A stretch of 64,000 nucleotides of DNA from NCBI GenBank assembly GCA_029667085.1, contig JARUHJ010000001.1, positions 496,001 to 560,000 on the forward strand, written 5' to 3'. Source of the DNA: Deltaproteobacteria bacterium IMCC39524 (GTDB lineage Bacteria; Desulfobacterota; Desulfuromonadia; Desulfuromonadales; BM103). Of this stretch, positions 37,971-46,293 are shown piece after piece (the stretch's first letter is position 1; the number at the start of each line of letters is the position of its first letter). The notes beneath the pieces are model-generated. The model was not told the origin of the DNA and did no database searches. It saw nothing but the letters and a program-made list of their open reading frames with translations. The position numbers were made by a program, and so were the translations under genes.

Positions 37971-39334
37971 TGTCGGGTGTCATGCTGATCAACCTGAGTT
38001 ACACGGTCGCTGCCGTGCTCTTCATCCTTGGCCTGAAGTTTCTCGGCAGCCCGGAGACTGCACGTCGTGGCAACGCCCTCTCCTCACTGGGGATGCTGCT
38101 GGCAGTGGTTGTGACTCTCCTGGACCATTCCATTATCGATTACCGCTGGATTCTTCTCGGTATCGTTTCGGGCGCATTGATTGGCGCCCTTGCCGCTCGG
38201 CTGGTGGCAATGACTGCCATGCCCGAGATGGTTGCCCTTTTTAACGGCTTTGGAGGCATCGCCAGCCTCTTGGTTGGCTGCATCGCTCTCTCTCAACCCC
38301 TGTTAGATCGCTTCATCCTGCTGACTATCTTCATGTCGATTATGATTGGCGGGGTAACCTTCTCAGGAAGCCTGGTCGCTTGGGGTAAGCTTAGCGAAAA
38401 GATAACCGGCCGACCGTTGGTGTTCAACGGCCAACGCTTTGTCAACGGCGGATTACTGCTGGCAAATATTGTCTGCGGCGTCATGTTTGTACAACACCCG
38501 GATCAAGCCCTTTGGCTCGTTTTGGCAGTTCTGCTTTCCACATCACTGGGTGTAATGACCCTGTTGCCGATCGGCGGCGCTGATATGCCTGTCGTCATCT
38601 CTCTGCTGAACAGTTATTCGGGCTTAGCCGCCTGTGCCGCAGGCTTCGCCATTAGCAACAACATCCTGATCGTGGCAGGCTCTCTGGTCGGTGCAAGCGG
38701 CATCATCCTGACTAACATCATGTGCAAAGCGATGAACCGGTCTCTTGCGAACGTTCTTTTTTCCGGATTTGGAGCCGCCTCCGGAGCCAGCAAAAAAATT
38801 GAAGGCGATGTTAAGGCCATCACCACCGAGGATGCTTTCTATATTCTGGAAGCCGCCCAGAGCGTGGTCGTGATACCGGGGTACGGCATGGCGGTTGCGC
38901 AGGCGCAACATGGGGTTAAGGAGCTTCAGGGCCTTCTGGAGAAAAACGGCTGTGAAGTTGTGTATGCCATTCACCCGGTTGCCGGTCGGATGCCCGGCCA
39001 CATGAATGTCCTGCTGGCTGAGGCGGACGTTTCCTATGACCTGTTGCTGGAGATGGATGACATCAATCCACGCATGGAGACCTTTGACGTGGCGATCGTT
39101 ATCGGTGCTAACGATGTTGTTAACACGGCCGCCAGAGATAGTGAGAGCAGCCAGATCTACGGGATGCCAATCATCAACGCAGATTATGCCCGCACGGTCT
39201 TCGTCCTGAAAAGATCAATGGCCTCTGGATTTGCAGGTCTCGACAACCCACTTTTCTACAAGGACAACACCCGGATGATTTTTGGCGATGCCAAAGAAAC
39301 CGTCAACAAGCTGATCCGGGAGCTCTCAAGTTGA
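37970..39334 (+). CDS. pntB: NAD(P) transhydrogenase subunit beta
   Basis: The 454-residue subunit carries about nine membrane helices in the first 260 residues, then the NADP(H)-binding domain (VVVIPGYGMAVAQAQH; HPVAGRMPGHMNVLLAEA; GANDVVNTAARD). This is the full PntB layout (E. coli 462). It completes the pntAA-pntAB-pntB operon, which provides NADPH at the expense of the proton gradient. Strong call. Confidence 0.97.
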   Translation: MSGVMLINLSYTVAAVLFILGLKFLGSPETARRGNALSSLGMLLAVVVTLLDHSIIDYRWILLGIVSGALIGALAARLVAMTAMPEMVALFNGFGGIASLLVGCIALSQPLLDRFILLTIFMSIMIGGVTFSGSLVAWGKLSEKITGRPLVFNGQRFVNGGLLLANIVCGVMFVQHPDQALWLVLAVLLSTSLGVMTLLPIGGADMPVVISLLNSYSGLAACAAGFAISNNILIVAGSLVGASGIILTNIMCKAMNRSLANVLFSGFGAASGASKKIEGDVKAITTEDAFYILEAAQSVVVIPGYGMAVAQAQHGVKELQGLLEKNGCEVVYAIHPVAGRMPGHMNVLLAEADVSYDLLLEMDDINPRMETFDVAIVIGANDVVNTAARDSESSQIYGMPIINADYARTVFVLKRSMASGFAGLDNPLFYKDNTRMIFGDAKETVNKLIRELSS

Positions 39335-39599
39335 TCTGTTTGCTCCGACCATTGAGCGATCAAGTGACCTGTCTGCCCCCGACCACAACTAACTGTTTCG
39401 TGGTGATTTGTTGCGTTCCCCTGATTTGCTGGTAATATTTTCCATGTTGTGAACATTTGTGCGTTCCAACGCTCTCAGTTTGACATGGTGTCAGCATTAA
39501 AAAGAACAAGCAGAGCATACAGGCAATGTATTGTTTCTATTTCGGGCGAACGGAAATTGCACAACAGAAGAATTCCCATAGGGAAACATGGAGGATCAG

Positions 39600-39800
39600 A
39601 TGCCAGAAGGTACCGTGAAGTGGTTCAACGACGCGAAGGGTTTTGGGTTTATCGAGCAGGACAATGGACCGGATGTGTTCGTTCACTTCTCTGAGATTCA
39701 AGGTGATGGGTTCAAATCTCTCGCCGAGGGAGACCGGGTAAGTTTCGATGTTACTGAAGGCCAGAAAGGCCCCCAGTCGTCTAACGTGCGCAAAATCTAA
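39600..39800 (+). CDS. Cold-shock domain protein (CspA-like)
   Basis: A 66-residue OB-fold cold-shock protein with both RNA-binding motifs, KGFGFIEQ and [11 protein letters not shown] 39600 is preceded by GGAGGATC; an in-frame ATG four codons earlier lacks a better site. A long untranslated region of about 260 bases lies upstream, which in this family often regulates expression by temperature. A strong terminator follows at 39821. Confidence 0.96.
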   Translation: MPEGTVKWFNDAKGFGFIEQDNGPDVFVHFSEIQGDGFKSLAEGDRVSFDVTEGQKGPQSSNVRKI

Positions 39801-39820
39801 ACAAAGTCAGTTTCTTTTAT

Positions 39821-39856
39821 CACGAAAGCCCTGTGGATTATCACAGGGCTTTCGTG
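39821..39856 (+). terminator. Intrinsic terminator of the cold-shock gene
   Basis: CACGAAAGCCCTGTG and CACAGGGCTTTCGTG form a perfect 15-bp stem with a six-base loop just beyond the cold-shock stop codon. The T tract is weak, but the hairpin is very stable. Confidence 0.85.
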
Positions 39857-39951
39857 TGTAGACAGACGCAAATTTATCAAGGACGTGGGCGCGCCTAAAA
39901 CCAGTAATTTTTCATGAAGAAATTAACCTATATTATAATTTTTTAGTTGCA

Positions 39952-39979
39952 TTGACAGACTGCTTTCAACCGATAAAGT
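39952..39979 (+). promoter_or_regulatory. Strong sigma-70-like promoter for the ncRNA candidate
   Basis: TTGACA at 39952 is followed by TAAAGT at 39974 with a 16-base spacer. Transcription would start near 39986, exactly at the base of the stem described in the next entry. Confidence 0.6.
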
Positions 39980-39987
39980 GTATATCA

Positions 39988-40185
39988 AACAGTGACGAAA
40001 TAAGTCAGATGGAGCACGTAAAAAACCTGCAGGTTGTTCTTGGCGAAACTGAAGAGTGATGCCTGACAACTAGGACAGGACCTGAATTTAGCAGCAGAAC
40101 TACTTTAAAAAGTAGCAGATGCAGCAACTGTTGAACAGAGCAGTGATTCAGGGTGATCCCCGGCAGTTTCGTCACTGTTGTTTTA
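39988..40185 (+). ncRNA. Structured non-coding RNA candidate (about 195 nt)
   Basis: AACAGTGACGAAA at the predicted 5' end (39988-40000) pairs perfectly over 13 bases with TTTCGTCACTGTT at the 3' end (40167-40179), followed by GTTTTATG. Inside, further hairpins are visible: GTTGT...ACAAC with GGC/GCC near 40046-40077, CCTGAAT/ATTCAGG (around 40083-40152) and CTACTTT/AAGTAG. A terminal closing stem of this kind with a consensus promoter in front resembles 6S RNA in architecture, but no conserved 6S loop sequence was recognised. There is no ORF of note. No gene is otherwise present in 39857-40327. Confidence 0.62.
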
Positions 40186-40225
40186 TGCTATATGAGATGA
40201 GATTTAAGAGAGAGTCTTACCACGG

Positions 40226-40264
40226 CAGGGCACGGAGACATTGAGTGCCCTGTTTTGTGCTTTT
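40226..40264 (+). terminator. Second intrinsic terminator downstream of the ncRNA
   Basis: CAGGGCAC pairs perfectly with GTGCCCTG, followed by TTTTGTGCTTTT. The T run is on the plus strand, so it serves plus-strand transcripts coming from the ncRNA region; no coding gene precedes it. Confidence 0.75.
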
Positions 40265-40327
40265 AATTGACCTCCCCAACTTGATCTGGTTTGATGGATG
40301 GGGAATCCCGATAAAATAGTCCTCTTC

Positions 40328-41158
40328 CTATTCCGTGATCGCCATGCAGGCCAGCTTGACAACCTCTTCCAAAGGAAGACGCTTATGCGTCTTTGCCAGG
40401 AAACCACTGCCATGAACAAAGAGGATCTCCTGATTGCTTTCTATGACACGAAAATCAACGATGGTGTTATCGCCTAAACGCAGCAACTCCCAGCCTTCAC
40501 CGCGATTGGACGGGGTGATGCTCATCACGATATTCTCATCGTCCAGGAAGCGCAGATAGAGCTCCATTGCCAGCTTAGGGGAATTGTCGATATCACTGGC
40601 AACTGCCTTAAGATGCTTAACCTGAAAAACCTTCGCCTCGGATTTGAGCCGCTCAAGGCGTTCCATTTTACGTCCGATCAAGGCGATCATGTTTTCACCG
40701 AGTGATTTCATAAGGTCGAAGAGTGGATTCTGGGCATTTAAAGACTCGAGACTGGCAAAGGTCGAAAGGATGTAGCCGTCTATCGGTGACGAGGAGGCAA
40801 AGAGTACGCTCGAATCGACACCAAGGTGTTCGGCCGTGCGGTAAGGACCACTAACGTCCATCATGCTCATATGCGGATACCATGCGAACATCAGCATGGC
40901 GGCGTCATGATGGCCAAGATGCTGCATAACCAGGTGAAAAGCACAGGGCAGTGAACGATCCTGGTGGTGATCGAAATTGTGGCGCTCTGGAGTAAGCTCC
41001 AGGCCGACATCTACGACGTAAGTGTCGGGATCGTTCAAGTCTTCTTCGGTCGGCTCGCGACGGAAAACTTCCGCCTGTTTCAAGGTTGCAAGCAAGACAC
41101 TCACAGAGAGGAAATCGTCTTTGTGGGCGCTGCCTGGGTGGGAAACGATTTTATACAT
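40328..41158 (-). CDS. MYG1 family protein (UPF0160)
   Basis: A 276-residue protein with the metal-binding signature of the family: HPGSAHKDDFLSVS at the N-terminus and the DHH-like HNFDHHQD near residue 62, comparable with DHH phosphoesterases. The region SSPIDGYILSTF... and the basic KRLPLEEVVKL C-terminus are also present. MYG1 proteins are predicted metal-dependent exonucleases or phosphatases; bacterial function is unproven. It is monocistronic and transcribed toward the ncRNA region. Confidence 0.88.
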   Translation of the reverse strand: MYKIVSHPGSAHKDDFLSVSVLLATLKQAEVFRREPTEEDLNDPDTYVVDVGLELTPERHNFDHHQDRSLPCAFHLVMQHLGHHDAAMLMFAWYPHMSMMDVSGPYRTAEHLGVDSSVLFASSSPIDGYILSTFASLESLNAQNPLFDLMKSLGENMIALIGRKMERLERLKSEAKVFQVKHLKAVASDIDNSPKLAMELYLRFLDDENIVMSITPSNRGEGWELLRLGDNTIVDFRVIESNQEILFVHGSGFLAKTHKRLPLEEVVKLACMAITE

Positions 41159-41272
41159 TTATCTAGCCTCTTCAAGGACAGTTTCTTCTTTGATTTTACC
41201 AGATCCTGTGGCGCGCAAGATAGGTCGATATAGGTTGACGCCTCTCTCGTTCGTTGATACAGGGGTGTTTTC

Positions 41273-41315
41273 TACTTGCGCCTTTCATGGCCTTTCTTAG
41301 CGTCTTTGCGATGGT
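41273..41315. repeat. GCGCCTTTGCGTT-type repeat, copy 3 (degenerate)
   Basis: TTGCGCCTTTCATGGCCTTTCTTAGC... is followed by CGTCTTTGCG. It is a weaker copy of the elements at 22635, 31483, 55642 and 59238 and lies between two minus-strand genes. Confidence 0.5.
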
Positions 41316-41338
41316 CTTTTGATTTCATCTGGGAGCAT

Positions 41339-41602
41339 TTACCGTGTCCTGAACTGATAGCTGTCGTGCTCTTCCTGAGCGATATCTGCTCGAACCTGCT
41401 CAACGCTGCGTTCATAGATAAGTTCACGGCCCAGCACGCTCCCTGCATAGGCCAGGCTGTTGCGCGTAGGGGTGAGCTTGCACTTGGCATTGTGGACACC
41501 TTCGCCCAGGATGATCCAGATGGCCTCTGGTTTTTTGCTGGAGACGCCTACCTCCAGGATCTGGCCGCTTTCCGCCTTCACTTTGATCTTTTGATCGTCC
41601 AT
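41339..41602 (-). CDS. Hypothetical protein (87 aa)
   Basis: A soluble 87-residue protein starting DDQKIKVKAESGQILEVGVS. The start at ATG 41602 is preferred because AAAGGGTG lies just upstream. The segment KPEAIWIILGEGVHNAKCKLTPTRN has a conserved look, and one Cys is present. I recall no family. It sits between the MYG1 gene and the Atl-type gene on the same strand, with 77 bases to the latter. Confidence 0.62.
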   Translation of the reverse strand: MDDQKIKVKAESGQILEVGVSSKKPEAIWIILGEGVHNAKCKLTPTRNSLAYAGSVLGRELIYERSVEQVRADIAQEEHDSYQFRTR

Positions 41603-41679
41603 TAAGACACCCTTTATTGAATTGGTGACAGTCCCCTCGTTTAACAACGAGTCAGCTTAATGAGGCAGCTGCCACCGCA

Positions 41680-42000
41680 TTATGGAAAGTTCCAGCCGTG
41701 AGCGTTTAGATCGATCCGGTTTGCCTCATCAAAACAAACCCCTTCGATTTCCAGCAAATCGCGCTGCAGTTGATGACTGCCACCATTTGCGCGAGGGCTG
41801 ATCATACCCCTACTGTTGACGATGCGTTGCCAGGGGACATCATTTCTTCCAGGCAGTGCCGACAAAGCAAAACCGACCGTGCGTGCCGTGCAGCCTGCTT
41901 TCTGGGCAAGACAGCCATAACTGCACACATAACCGGGCGGGATCTGTTTAACCAGCGTATAGATGCATTGGTATAGCAAGCCGGTTTTTTCCTCAGCCAT
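41680..42000 (-). CDS. Atl-type alkyltransferase-like protein (MGMT family, no catalytic Cys)
   Basis: A 106-residue protein of the O6-methylguanine-DNA methyltransferase family C-terminal domain. The active-site motif PCHR of true enzymes is here PWQR (P56-W57-Q58-R59), so the acceptor Cys is replaced by Trp; this is the hallmark of Atl proteins, which bind alkylated guanine and direct it to nucleotide excision repair. Other features fit: GYVCSYGCLA with the DNA-binding helix, and GFALSALP. Its length (about 106) is that of Atl1/YbaZ-type proteins. Confidence 0.9.
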   Translation of the reverse strand: MAEEKTGLLYQCIYTLVKQIPPGYVCSYGCLAQKAGCTARTVGFALSALPGRNDVPWQRIVNSRGMISPRANGGSHQLQRDLLEIEGVCFDEANRIDLNAHGWNFP

Positions 42001-42077
42001 CAGTGCCTCTTGTGTTTAAGCGGCTCAAAGATCTCAGGGCCAACTTTAAATCACGCAGAACTCTCACATTGCACACT

Positions 42078-42575
42078 TTAATCAATCGCCGTGTATTCTA
42101 CCTTGACGATTTCCAATTCACTAACACCACCAGGCGTCACAAAGGATACCGAGTCTCCCTCAGAGCGGCCAAGAAGCGCTTTCCCGATCGGTGAAACCCA
42201 ACTTACTTTGCCTTTTGCTCCATCGTATTCATCGATCCCGACAATAGAGTAAACCTTTTCTGCACCCTCTTCGTCTTCGACGGTTACAGTCGCTCCAAAA
42301 AGGACACGGCCGTTGGCAATGTCTCCTTGTTTAACAGGGTCTACCACTTCCAAGTTCTCAATTCTTTTTGTCAGGAAGTGGATTCGTCCGTCCATTTTTC
42401 GCATCGCTCTCTTGGTTGCCTGGTATTCATAATTTTCCGAGCGATCCCCCTCCTCCGCAGCAATCCTGGCTGCCTTTGCGAGTGTTGGCCTGTCGGTGTA
42501 GAGCAGTTTCTTTAGCTCAGCGCGCAATCGTTTTGCGCAACCGGGGGTCATGTAAATTTTTTTTTGTAGCGACAT
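42078..42575 (-). CDS. greB: Transcript cleavage factor GreB
   Basis: A 165-residue GreA/GreB-type factor with an N-terminal coiled coil and C-terminal FKBP-like domain. The EEGDRSENYEYQATKRAMRKMDGRIHFL segment contains the tip residues (ENYEYQ) and the GreB-like basic surface (KR, KK). The C-terminus GVSELEIVKVEY matches. It is distinct from the greA at 22970. It helps RNA polymerase resume after backtracking. Monocistronic. Confidence 0.9.
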   Translation of the reverse strand: MSLQKKIYMTPGCAKRLRAELKKLLYTDRPTLAKAARIAAEEGDRSENYEYQATKRAMRKMDGRIHFLTKRIENLEVVDPVKQGDIANGRVLFGATVTVEDEEGAEKVYSIVGIDEYDGAKGKVSWVSPIGKALLGRSEGDSVSFVTPGGVSELEIVKVEYTAID

Positions 42576-42611
42576 AGATTATCAGGGAGCCCTTCTGCGG
42601 TGTTACTTTCC

Positions 42612-42830
42612 TCAGGTTTTGGGCGATGATTCCAGAAGAGGTTTTATGAATCTTTCGAAGGTAACCTGTTGTTTGGCAGTCAACAACTCGACTTCACCCT
42701 GGCTGTCGAGCAGTACTGTGCCGACACCTATCACGGTCTTGGGCAAGTAGCCGGTTCCAGCAACAATCAATTCAATTTCATCGAGACGCTTTTTCAGAAG
42801 GTGCTCAAGAGCGTAGAGGTCGATCTCCAT
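42612..42830 (-). CDS. Small hypothetical protein (72 aa)
   Basis: The start at ATG 42830 was chosen because GGAG lies 8 bases upstream; a longer frame overlaps the neighbouring gene and is unlikely. The product MEIDLYALEHLLKKR begins with a helix and continues with a beta-rich tail (VGTVLLDSQGEVELLTAK). No family recognised. It follows the Cys-rich protein gene at 42862 by 31 bases and is probably co-transcribed with it. Confidence 0.6.
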   Translation of the reverse strand: MEIDLYALEHLLKKRLDEIELIVAGTGYLPKTVIGVGTVLLDSQGEVELLTAKQQVTFERFIKPLLESSPKT

Positions 42831-42861
42831 ACATTTTCTCCAGACGTGATCGTTTTCGAGG

Positions 42862-43116
42862 TCAAGACCCGCAACAGCAGGAAGACTTTTTGCTGCCGCA
42901 GCAACCACCACCTTGCGGTCGACCATTGACCATCTCTTCGACATTCTCTTCCATCGCTTTTTCGAGATCAGAGATAACAGAGGCAAACTGGTTGGCCGAA
43001 AGACCTTTGTCGCAAATGGGGCAAGTGGAATAGGTTTTCTTGAACCAACTCAAAGACTCGTAGATCGATTCGCCGCAACAGGGGCAGTCTAAGGCTATAT
43101 TTGTTTCTGTGTCCAC
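42862..43116 (-). CDS. Small Cys-rich zinc-ribbon protein (84 aa)
   Basis: An 84-residue protein with an N-terminal zinc ribbon (CPCCGESIY... and CPICDKG; four Cys) and a Cys-rich tail (GGGCCGSKKSSCCCGS). Tails of this kind bind metals in several small redox or chaperone proteins. The start is GTG 43116 with AGGAGAAG about 12 bases upstream. No family name is secure. It precedes the hypothetical gene at 42612 on the same strand. Confidence 0.62.
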   Translation of the reverse strand: MDTETNIALDCPCCGESIYESLSWFKKTYSTCPICDKGLSANQFASVISDLEKAMEENVEEMVNGRPQGGGCCGSKKSSCCCGS

Positions 43117-43377
43117 GCTTTGATCTTCTCCTGGTGTTGATTTTGTGAGCTGTCCGATAAATGGACATGCTACTTACCATAGCAGAATTTGAACGTTCAA
43201 GGCCACCTTTCAGCAGAAAATTGACCTTGCTGCGAATGGCAAGACTTTGCTGTCCGTTCGATTCAGGCTATCCATGTGTTGATCGGCAAACATGGTGTGT
43301 TTTCCAACGACAATAAAGCCAGAAACTGTAGTACAATGCAGCGATAAAATTTATCTTTGTATGAAGAGGATTATCCC

Positions 43378-43938
43378 TTGAAAACATTTATCTTTTTCAC
43401 CTTGTTTCTGATCCTCCCGGCAAGCTCCCTCGCAACAGATTACCAGGGCCATTGTACGGTTGCCTTTGAGGGAAGTTCAACACTCCATGATTTTAATGGC
43501 AAAGGACGCTGTGAGCCTTTTATTGCCAGTGAAATTGCCGGAATCATAAATGTCCCTGAGCTGACTGTAGCCGTGGCTGACATGGATACTGACAATTCCA
43601 GCCGTGACAACAAAATGCGCAAAATGTTTGAGGCTGAAAAGTATCCGCTGATTACAGGCATGAGTGGGCCAGTATCTCTAAGCACTATCAGGAAAGCCTT
43701 GGAAGAAAACATCGTTAGCACGCAACCTCTCCTGTTCCAGCTAAAAATTCGTGACATCGAAAAGCCTGTCAATGCGATTCTGCGGAATATTGTGGAAACC
43801 GAGGATAAGCTCACGGCAGACCTGGCCTTCACACTCTCCCTTGCCGACTACAAACTCAAAGCCCCCTCAGTTCTCGGCATCATCAGAGTCGGAGACACTA
43901 TCAAGGTCACAACCTCCTTTCTTCTTGAAGCTCATTAA
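43378..43938 (+). CDS. YceI-like periplasmic lipid/isoprenoid-binding protein
   Basis: A 186-residue exported protein: a TTG start at 43378 with AGAGG just upstream gives a clean signal peptide (cleavage after A19, SLA-TD). The mature part is a lipocalin-like beta barrel of the YceI family, with the VAFEGSSTLHDFNGKG motif near its beginning and the ADMDTDNSSRDNKMRKMFEAEKYP segment. YceI proteins bind polyprenyl chains or quinone-like lipids. It is 38 bases upstream of a type III polyketide synthase and is the first gene of that cluster. Confidence 0.85.
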   Translation: MKTFIFFTLFLILPASSLATDYQGHCTVAFEGSSTLHDFNGKGRCEPFIASEIAGIINVPELTVAVADMDTDNSSRDNKMRKMFEAEKYPLITGMSGPVSLSTIRKALEENIVSTQPLLFQLKIRDIEKPVNAILRNIVETEDKLTADLAFTLSLADYKLKAPSVLGIIRVGDTIKVTTSFLLEAH

Positions 43939-43976
43939 AGACGCCCCAGGCCACTCAAACCAGTCAAGGATAGATT

Positions 43977-45092
43977 ATGTCCGTTTGGATTCATCATATA
44001 GAGACGGCAGTCCCCGAGAGGTACTACAGCCAGGAAGACGTCGGCAAGCACATGCTTGAGTGGACCATTGACGAGCGTGACAAGCGCCTGGTTCGGATGC
44101 TTTACCGAAACTCTGGCATCGAAACACGTCACAGTGTTATTCCCGACTGGGGCGAGGGCTTTTTTATCCCTAAGGAGGACGGCTCTTATAGACAGCCAAG
44201 CACATCTGAACGCAATAGCACCTACACTCGTGAAGGTCACAAGCTGGCTGTTGATCTTGGCCACAAATTGCTTGCGGCGGCCCCCGAGTTTTCCCCGGCA
44301 GAGATTACTCATGTGATCACAGCCTCCTGCACGGGTTTCTTTAACCCCGGAATCGATTATTTTTTATGCCAGGAACTGGGCCTTCCCATCAACACGAAAC
44401 GTTACCATCTCGGCTTTATGGGCTGTTATGCTGCCTTTCCGGCGCTGAGCATGGCGGCTCAATTCTGCCAGGCTGACCCGGAAGCCGTTGTGCTGGTCAT
44501 GTGCCTGGAGCTCTGCAGTCTTCACCTGCAGATCAATGGCAGTGAAGATACGATTCTGGCCAATTCACTCTTTGCCGATGGCGCCGGAGCGGTCCTGGTC
44601 AGTGGCCGCTCACCGCAACCAGGAATCGACACATATCGGATAGACGACTTCGACTCCGCACTTATCCCGAGCGGAAAAGAAGCCATGGCCTGGAGTATCG
44701 GCGACCTGGGCTTCGATATCTCACTCTCGAGTTATGTCCCGAAAATCATCGGTGCCGGCATCAATGACCTCCTGGTGCCCCTTCTCACTAAGAATAAACT
44801 AACAACGCAAGACATTGATCGCTGGGCCGTGCACCCGGGAGGCAAGACAATTATTGACAAGGTCGCCAAAAGTCTCAGTCTCTCCGCGGGTCAAGTTCAA
44901 CCCTCGAGAACAGTTTTGCAAAAGTTCGGCAACATGAGCAGCGCAACAATTCTTTTTGTCCTTAAAGAGACCCTCTCCCAGGCGTCAATATCAGGTCAGG
45001 AGAAAGTCTTCGCCATGGCTTTCGGCCCGGGGCTAACTGTCGAAATGGCGCTACTTCAGGCAAACAGGACCACCAATGGCAAGCGCTCCTGA
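43977..45092 (+). CDS. Type III polyketide synthase
   Basis: A 371-residue homodimeric chalcone-synthase-like enzyme that condenses acyl-CoA or acyl starters with malonyl units. The Cys-His-Asn catalytic triad is complete: C150 in GFMGC, H286 in AVHPGG and N319 in KFGNMSSAT. The ASCTGF and GFFNPGIDY segments near 117-127 match the family. Bacterial members linked to fatty acyl starters make alkylresorcinols or alkylpyrones. Its 3' end overlaps the next gene by 17 bases, so they are coupled. Product unknown. Confidence 0.95.
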   Translation: MSVWIHHIETAVPERYYSQEDVGKHMLEWTIDERDKRLVRMLYRNSGIETRHSVIPDWGEGFFIPKEDGSYRQPSTSERNSTYTREGHKLAVDLGHKLLAAAPEFSPAEITHVITASCTGFFNPGIDYFLCQELGLPINTKRYHLGFMGCYAAFPALSMAAQFCQADPEAVVLVMCLELCSLHLQINGSEDTILANSLFADGAGAVLVSGRSPQPGIDTYRIDDFDSALIPSGKEAMAWSIGDLGFDISLSSYVPKIIGAGINDLLVPLLTKNKLTTQDIDRWAVHPGGKTIIDKVAKSLSLSAGQVQPSRTVLQKFGNMSSATILFVLKETLSQASISGQEKVFAMAFGPGLTVEMALLQANRTTNGKRS

Positions 45093-46278
45093 TTATGATG
45101 TAATCATCGTCGGCGGCGGGCCGGTGGGCCTGATGCTGGGGAACCTGCTCGGAAAGAAAAATCTCAACACACTACTGATAGAAAAAACTGCCGCACCGCC
45201 TGCCGAATCTATGGCCATCGGCGTCACCCCGCCCTCTCTTGACCTCTTTCATACACTTGGTCTTGATGACGTTCTTGTCAATCTTGGTGTTCGCGTTGAG
45301 CTTGCCAAGGTTCACGAAGGAAGAAAACTCGCTGGAGAACTCAGCTTTCAATCTCTGAACAATCCCCACCGCTATATCCTCGCCATCCCTCAGGCCACCA
45401 CGATAAATGTTTTAGAGGAAAACTTATTACGTTACGGAAGCGTCATGCTTTGTCGAGAAACCAACTTGATAGCCATTGAACAGGCTGAAAAGATGGTCAC
45501 GGCGAGAGTGAAAAAACCGGGTACTACTGAAGTCAGGCAAGTAACTGCTTCCTTTCTAATCGGTTGCGACGGCCACCGCAGTATCGTCAGGGACATGGCA
45601 GGAATAAAACTCACCGGAGAGAAGGAATACCCGGCTTGTTTCCTGATGGCTGACTTTGCCGACCATTCTGGCCTTGGAGATGAAGCCCATCTATTTTTCA
45701 GTCGTCATGGCTCAGTCGAATCATTCCCGCTGCCAAAAGGACGACGACGTTGGATTCTACAAACTGACCATCTGATAAATCCTCCGGATAAAACGGTACT
45801 GATCAGGGACGTGCAAAAACGGACCGGTTACGACTTGAAGGGTTCAAAGTGCTTCTCAGAAAGCATGTTCAGGACAAGGCGTTTTGTTTGCCAGAGCTAT
45901 CATAGTGATCGAGTTGTTTTGTGTGGTGATGCTGCGCATGTCATGAGCCCGGTTGGCGGTCAAGGCATGAACACAGGTTTTGCCGATGCGGAATTCCTCG
46001 CAGAGGCCCTGTTTAAAAATTTTTCCAAGAGCAAGGATTTCCAGGCCCTTTTTGAAGAGTATGATCATTTTCGCCGTCTTGCATTTACCGTGGCGGCCAC
46101 ACGTGCAGAAAGGGGCATGTGGATGGGAACACGTCGTGGGACGCTTGCTTCAGTACTGCGTTTCTTCCTTGTCAAAGTCCTGCTTGGTCCAATTTTCAAC
46201 AAATCACTCCCTGCATATTTTGCTATGCTGACAATCCCTTACCGTTCATTGAGTTCACTTGACAACGACCAGCATTGA
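45076..46278 (+). CDS. FAD-dependent aromatic monooxygenase
   Basis: A 400-residue flavin hydroxylase of the UbiH/MhpA/p-hydroxybenzoate hydroxylase class. It has the dinucleotide motif IIVGGGPVGLMLG at 10-22, the FLIGCDGHRSIVRD mid-motif and the GDAAHVMSPVGGQGMNTG ribose-binding motif. Such enzymes add a hydroxyl to phenolic rings, the step needed to turn a resorcinol into a quinol. It overlaps the polyketide synthase gene by 17 bases (45076-45092). Confidence 0.94.
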   Translation: MASAPDYDVIIVGGGPVGLMLGNLLGKKNLNTLLIEKTAAPPAESMAIGVTPPSLDLFHTLGLDDVLVNLGVRVELAKVHEGRKLAGELSFQSLNNPHRYILAIPQATTINVLEENLLRYGSVMLCRETNLIAIEQAEKMVTARVKKPGTTEVRQVTASFLIGCDGHRSIVRDMAGIKLTGEKEYPACFLMADFADHSGLGDEAHLFFSRHGSVESFPLPKGRRRWILQTDHLINPPDKTVLIRDVQKRTGYDLKGSKCFSESMFRTRRFVCQSYHSDRVVLCGDAAHVMSPVGGQGMNTGFADAEFLAEALFKNFSKSKDFQALFEEYDHFRRLAFTVAATRAERGMWMGTRRGTLASVLRFFLVKVLLGPIFNKSLPAYFAMLTIPYRSLSSLDNDQH

Positions 46279-46293
46279 TTTTGGATAACGCCT

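Noticed and set aside
39988-40185. Considered calling the structured RNA 6S RNA (ssrS)
   Set aside because: Only the closing stem and length match; the interior is multi-hairpin and no conserved 6S sequence was recognised, so it is left unnamed.
42612-42986. Long version (124 codons) of the small gene ending at 42612
   Set aside because: The upstream part overlaps the Cys-rich gene at 42862-43116; GGAG before ATG 42830 marks the real start.
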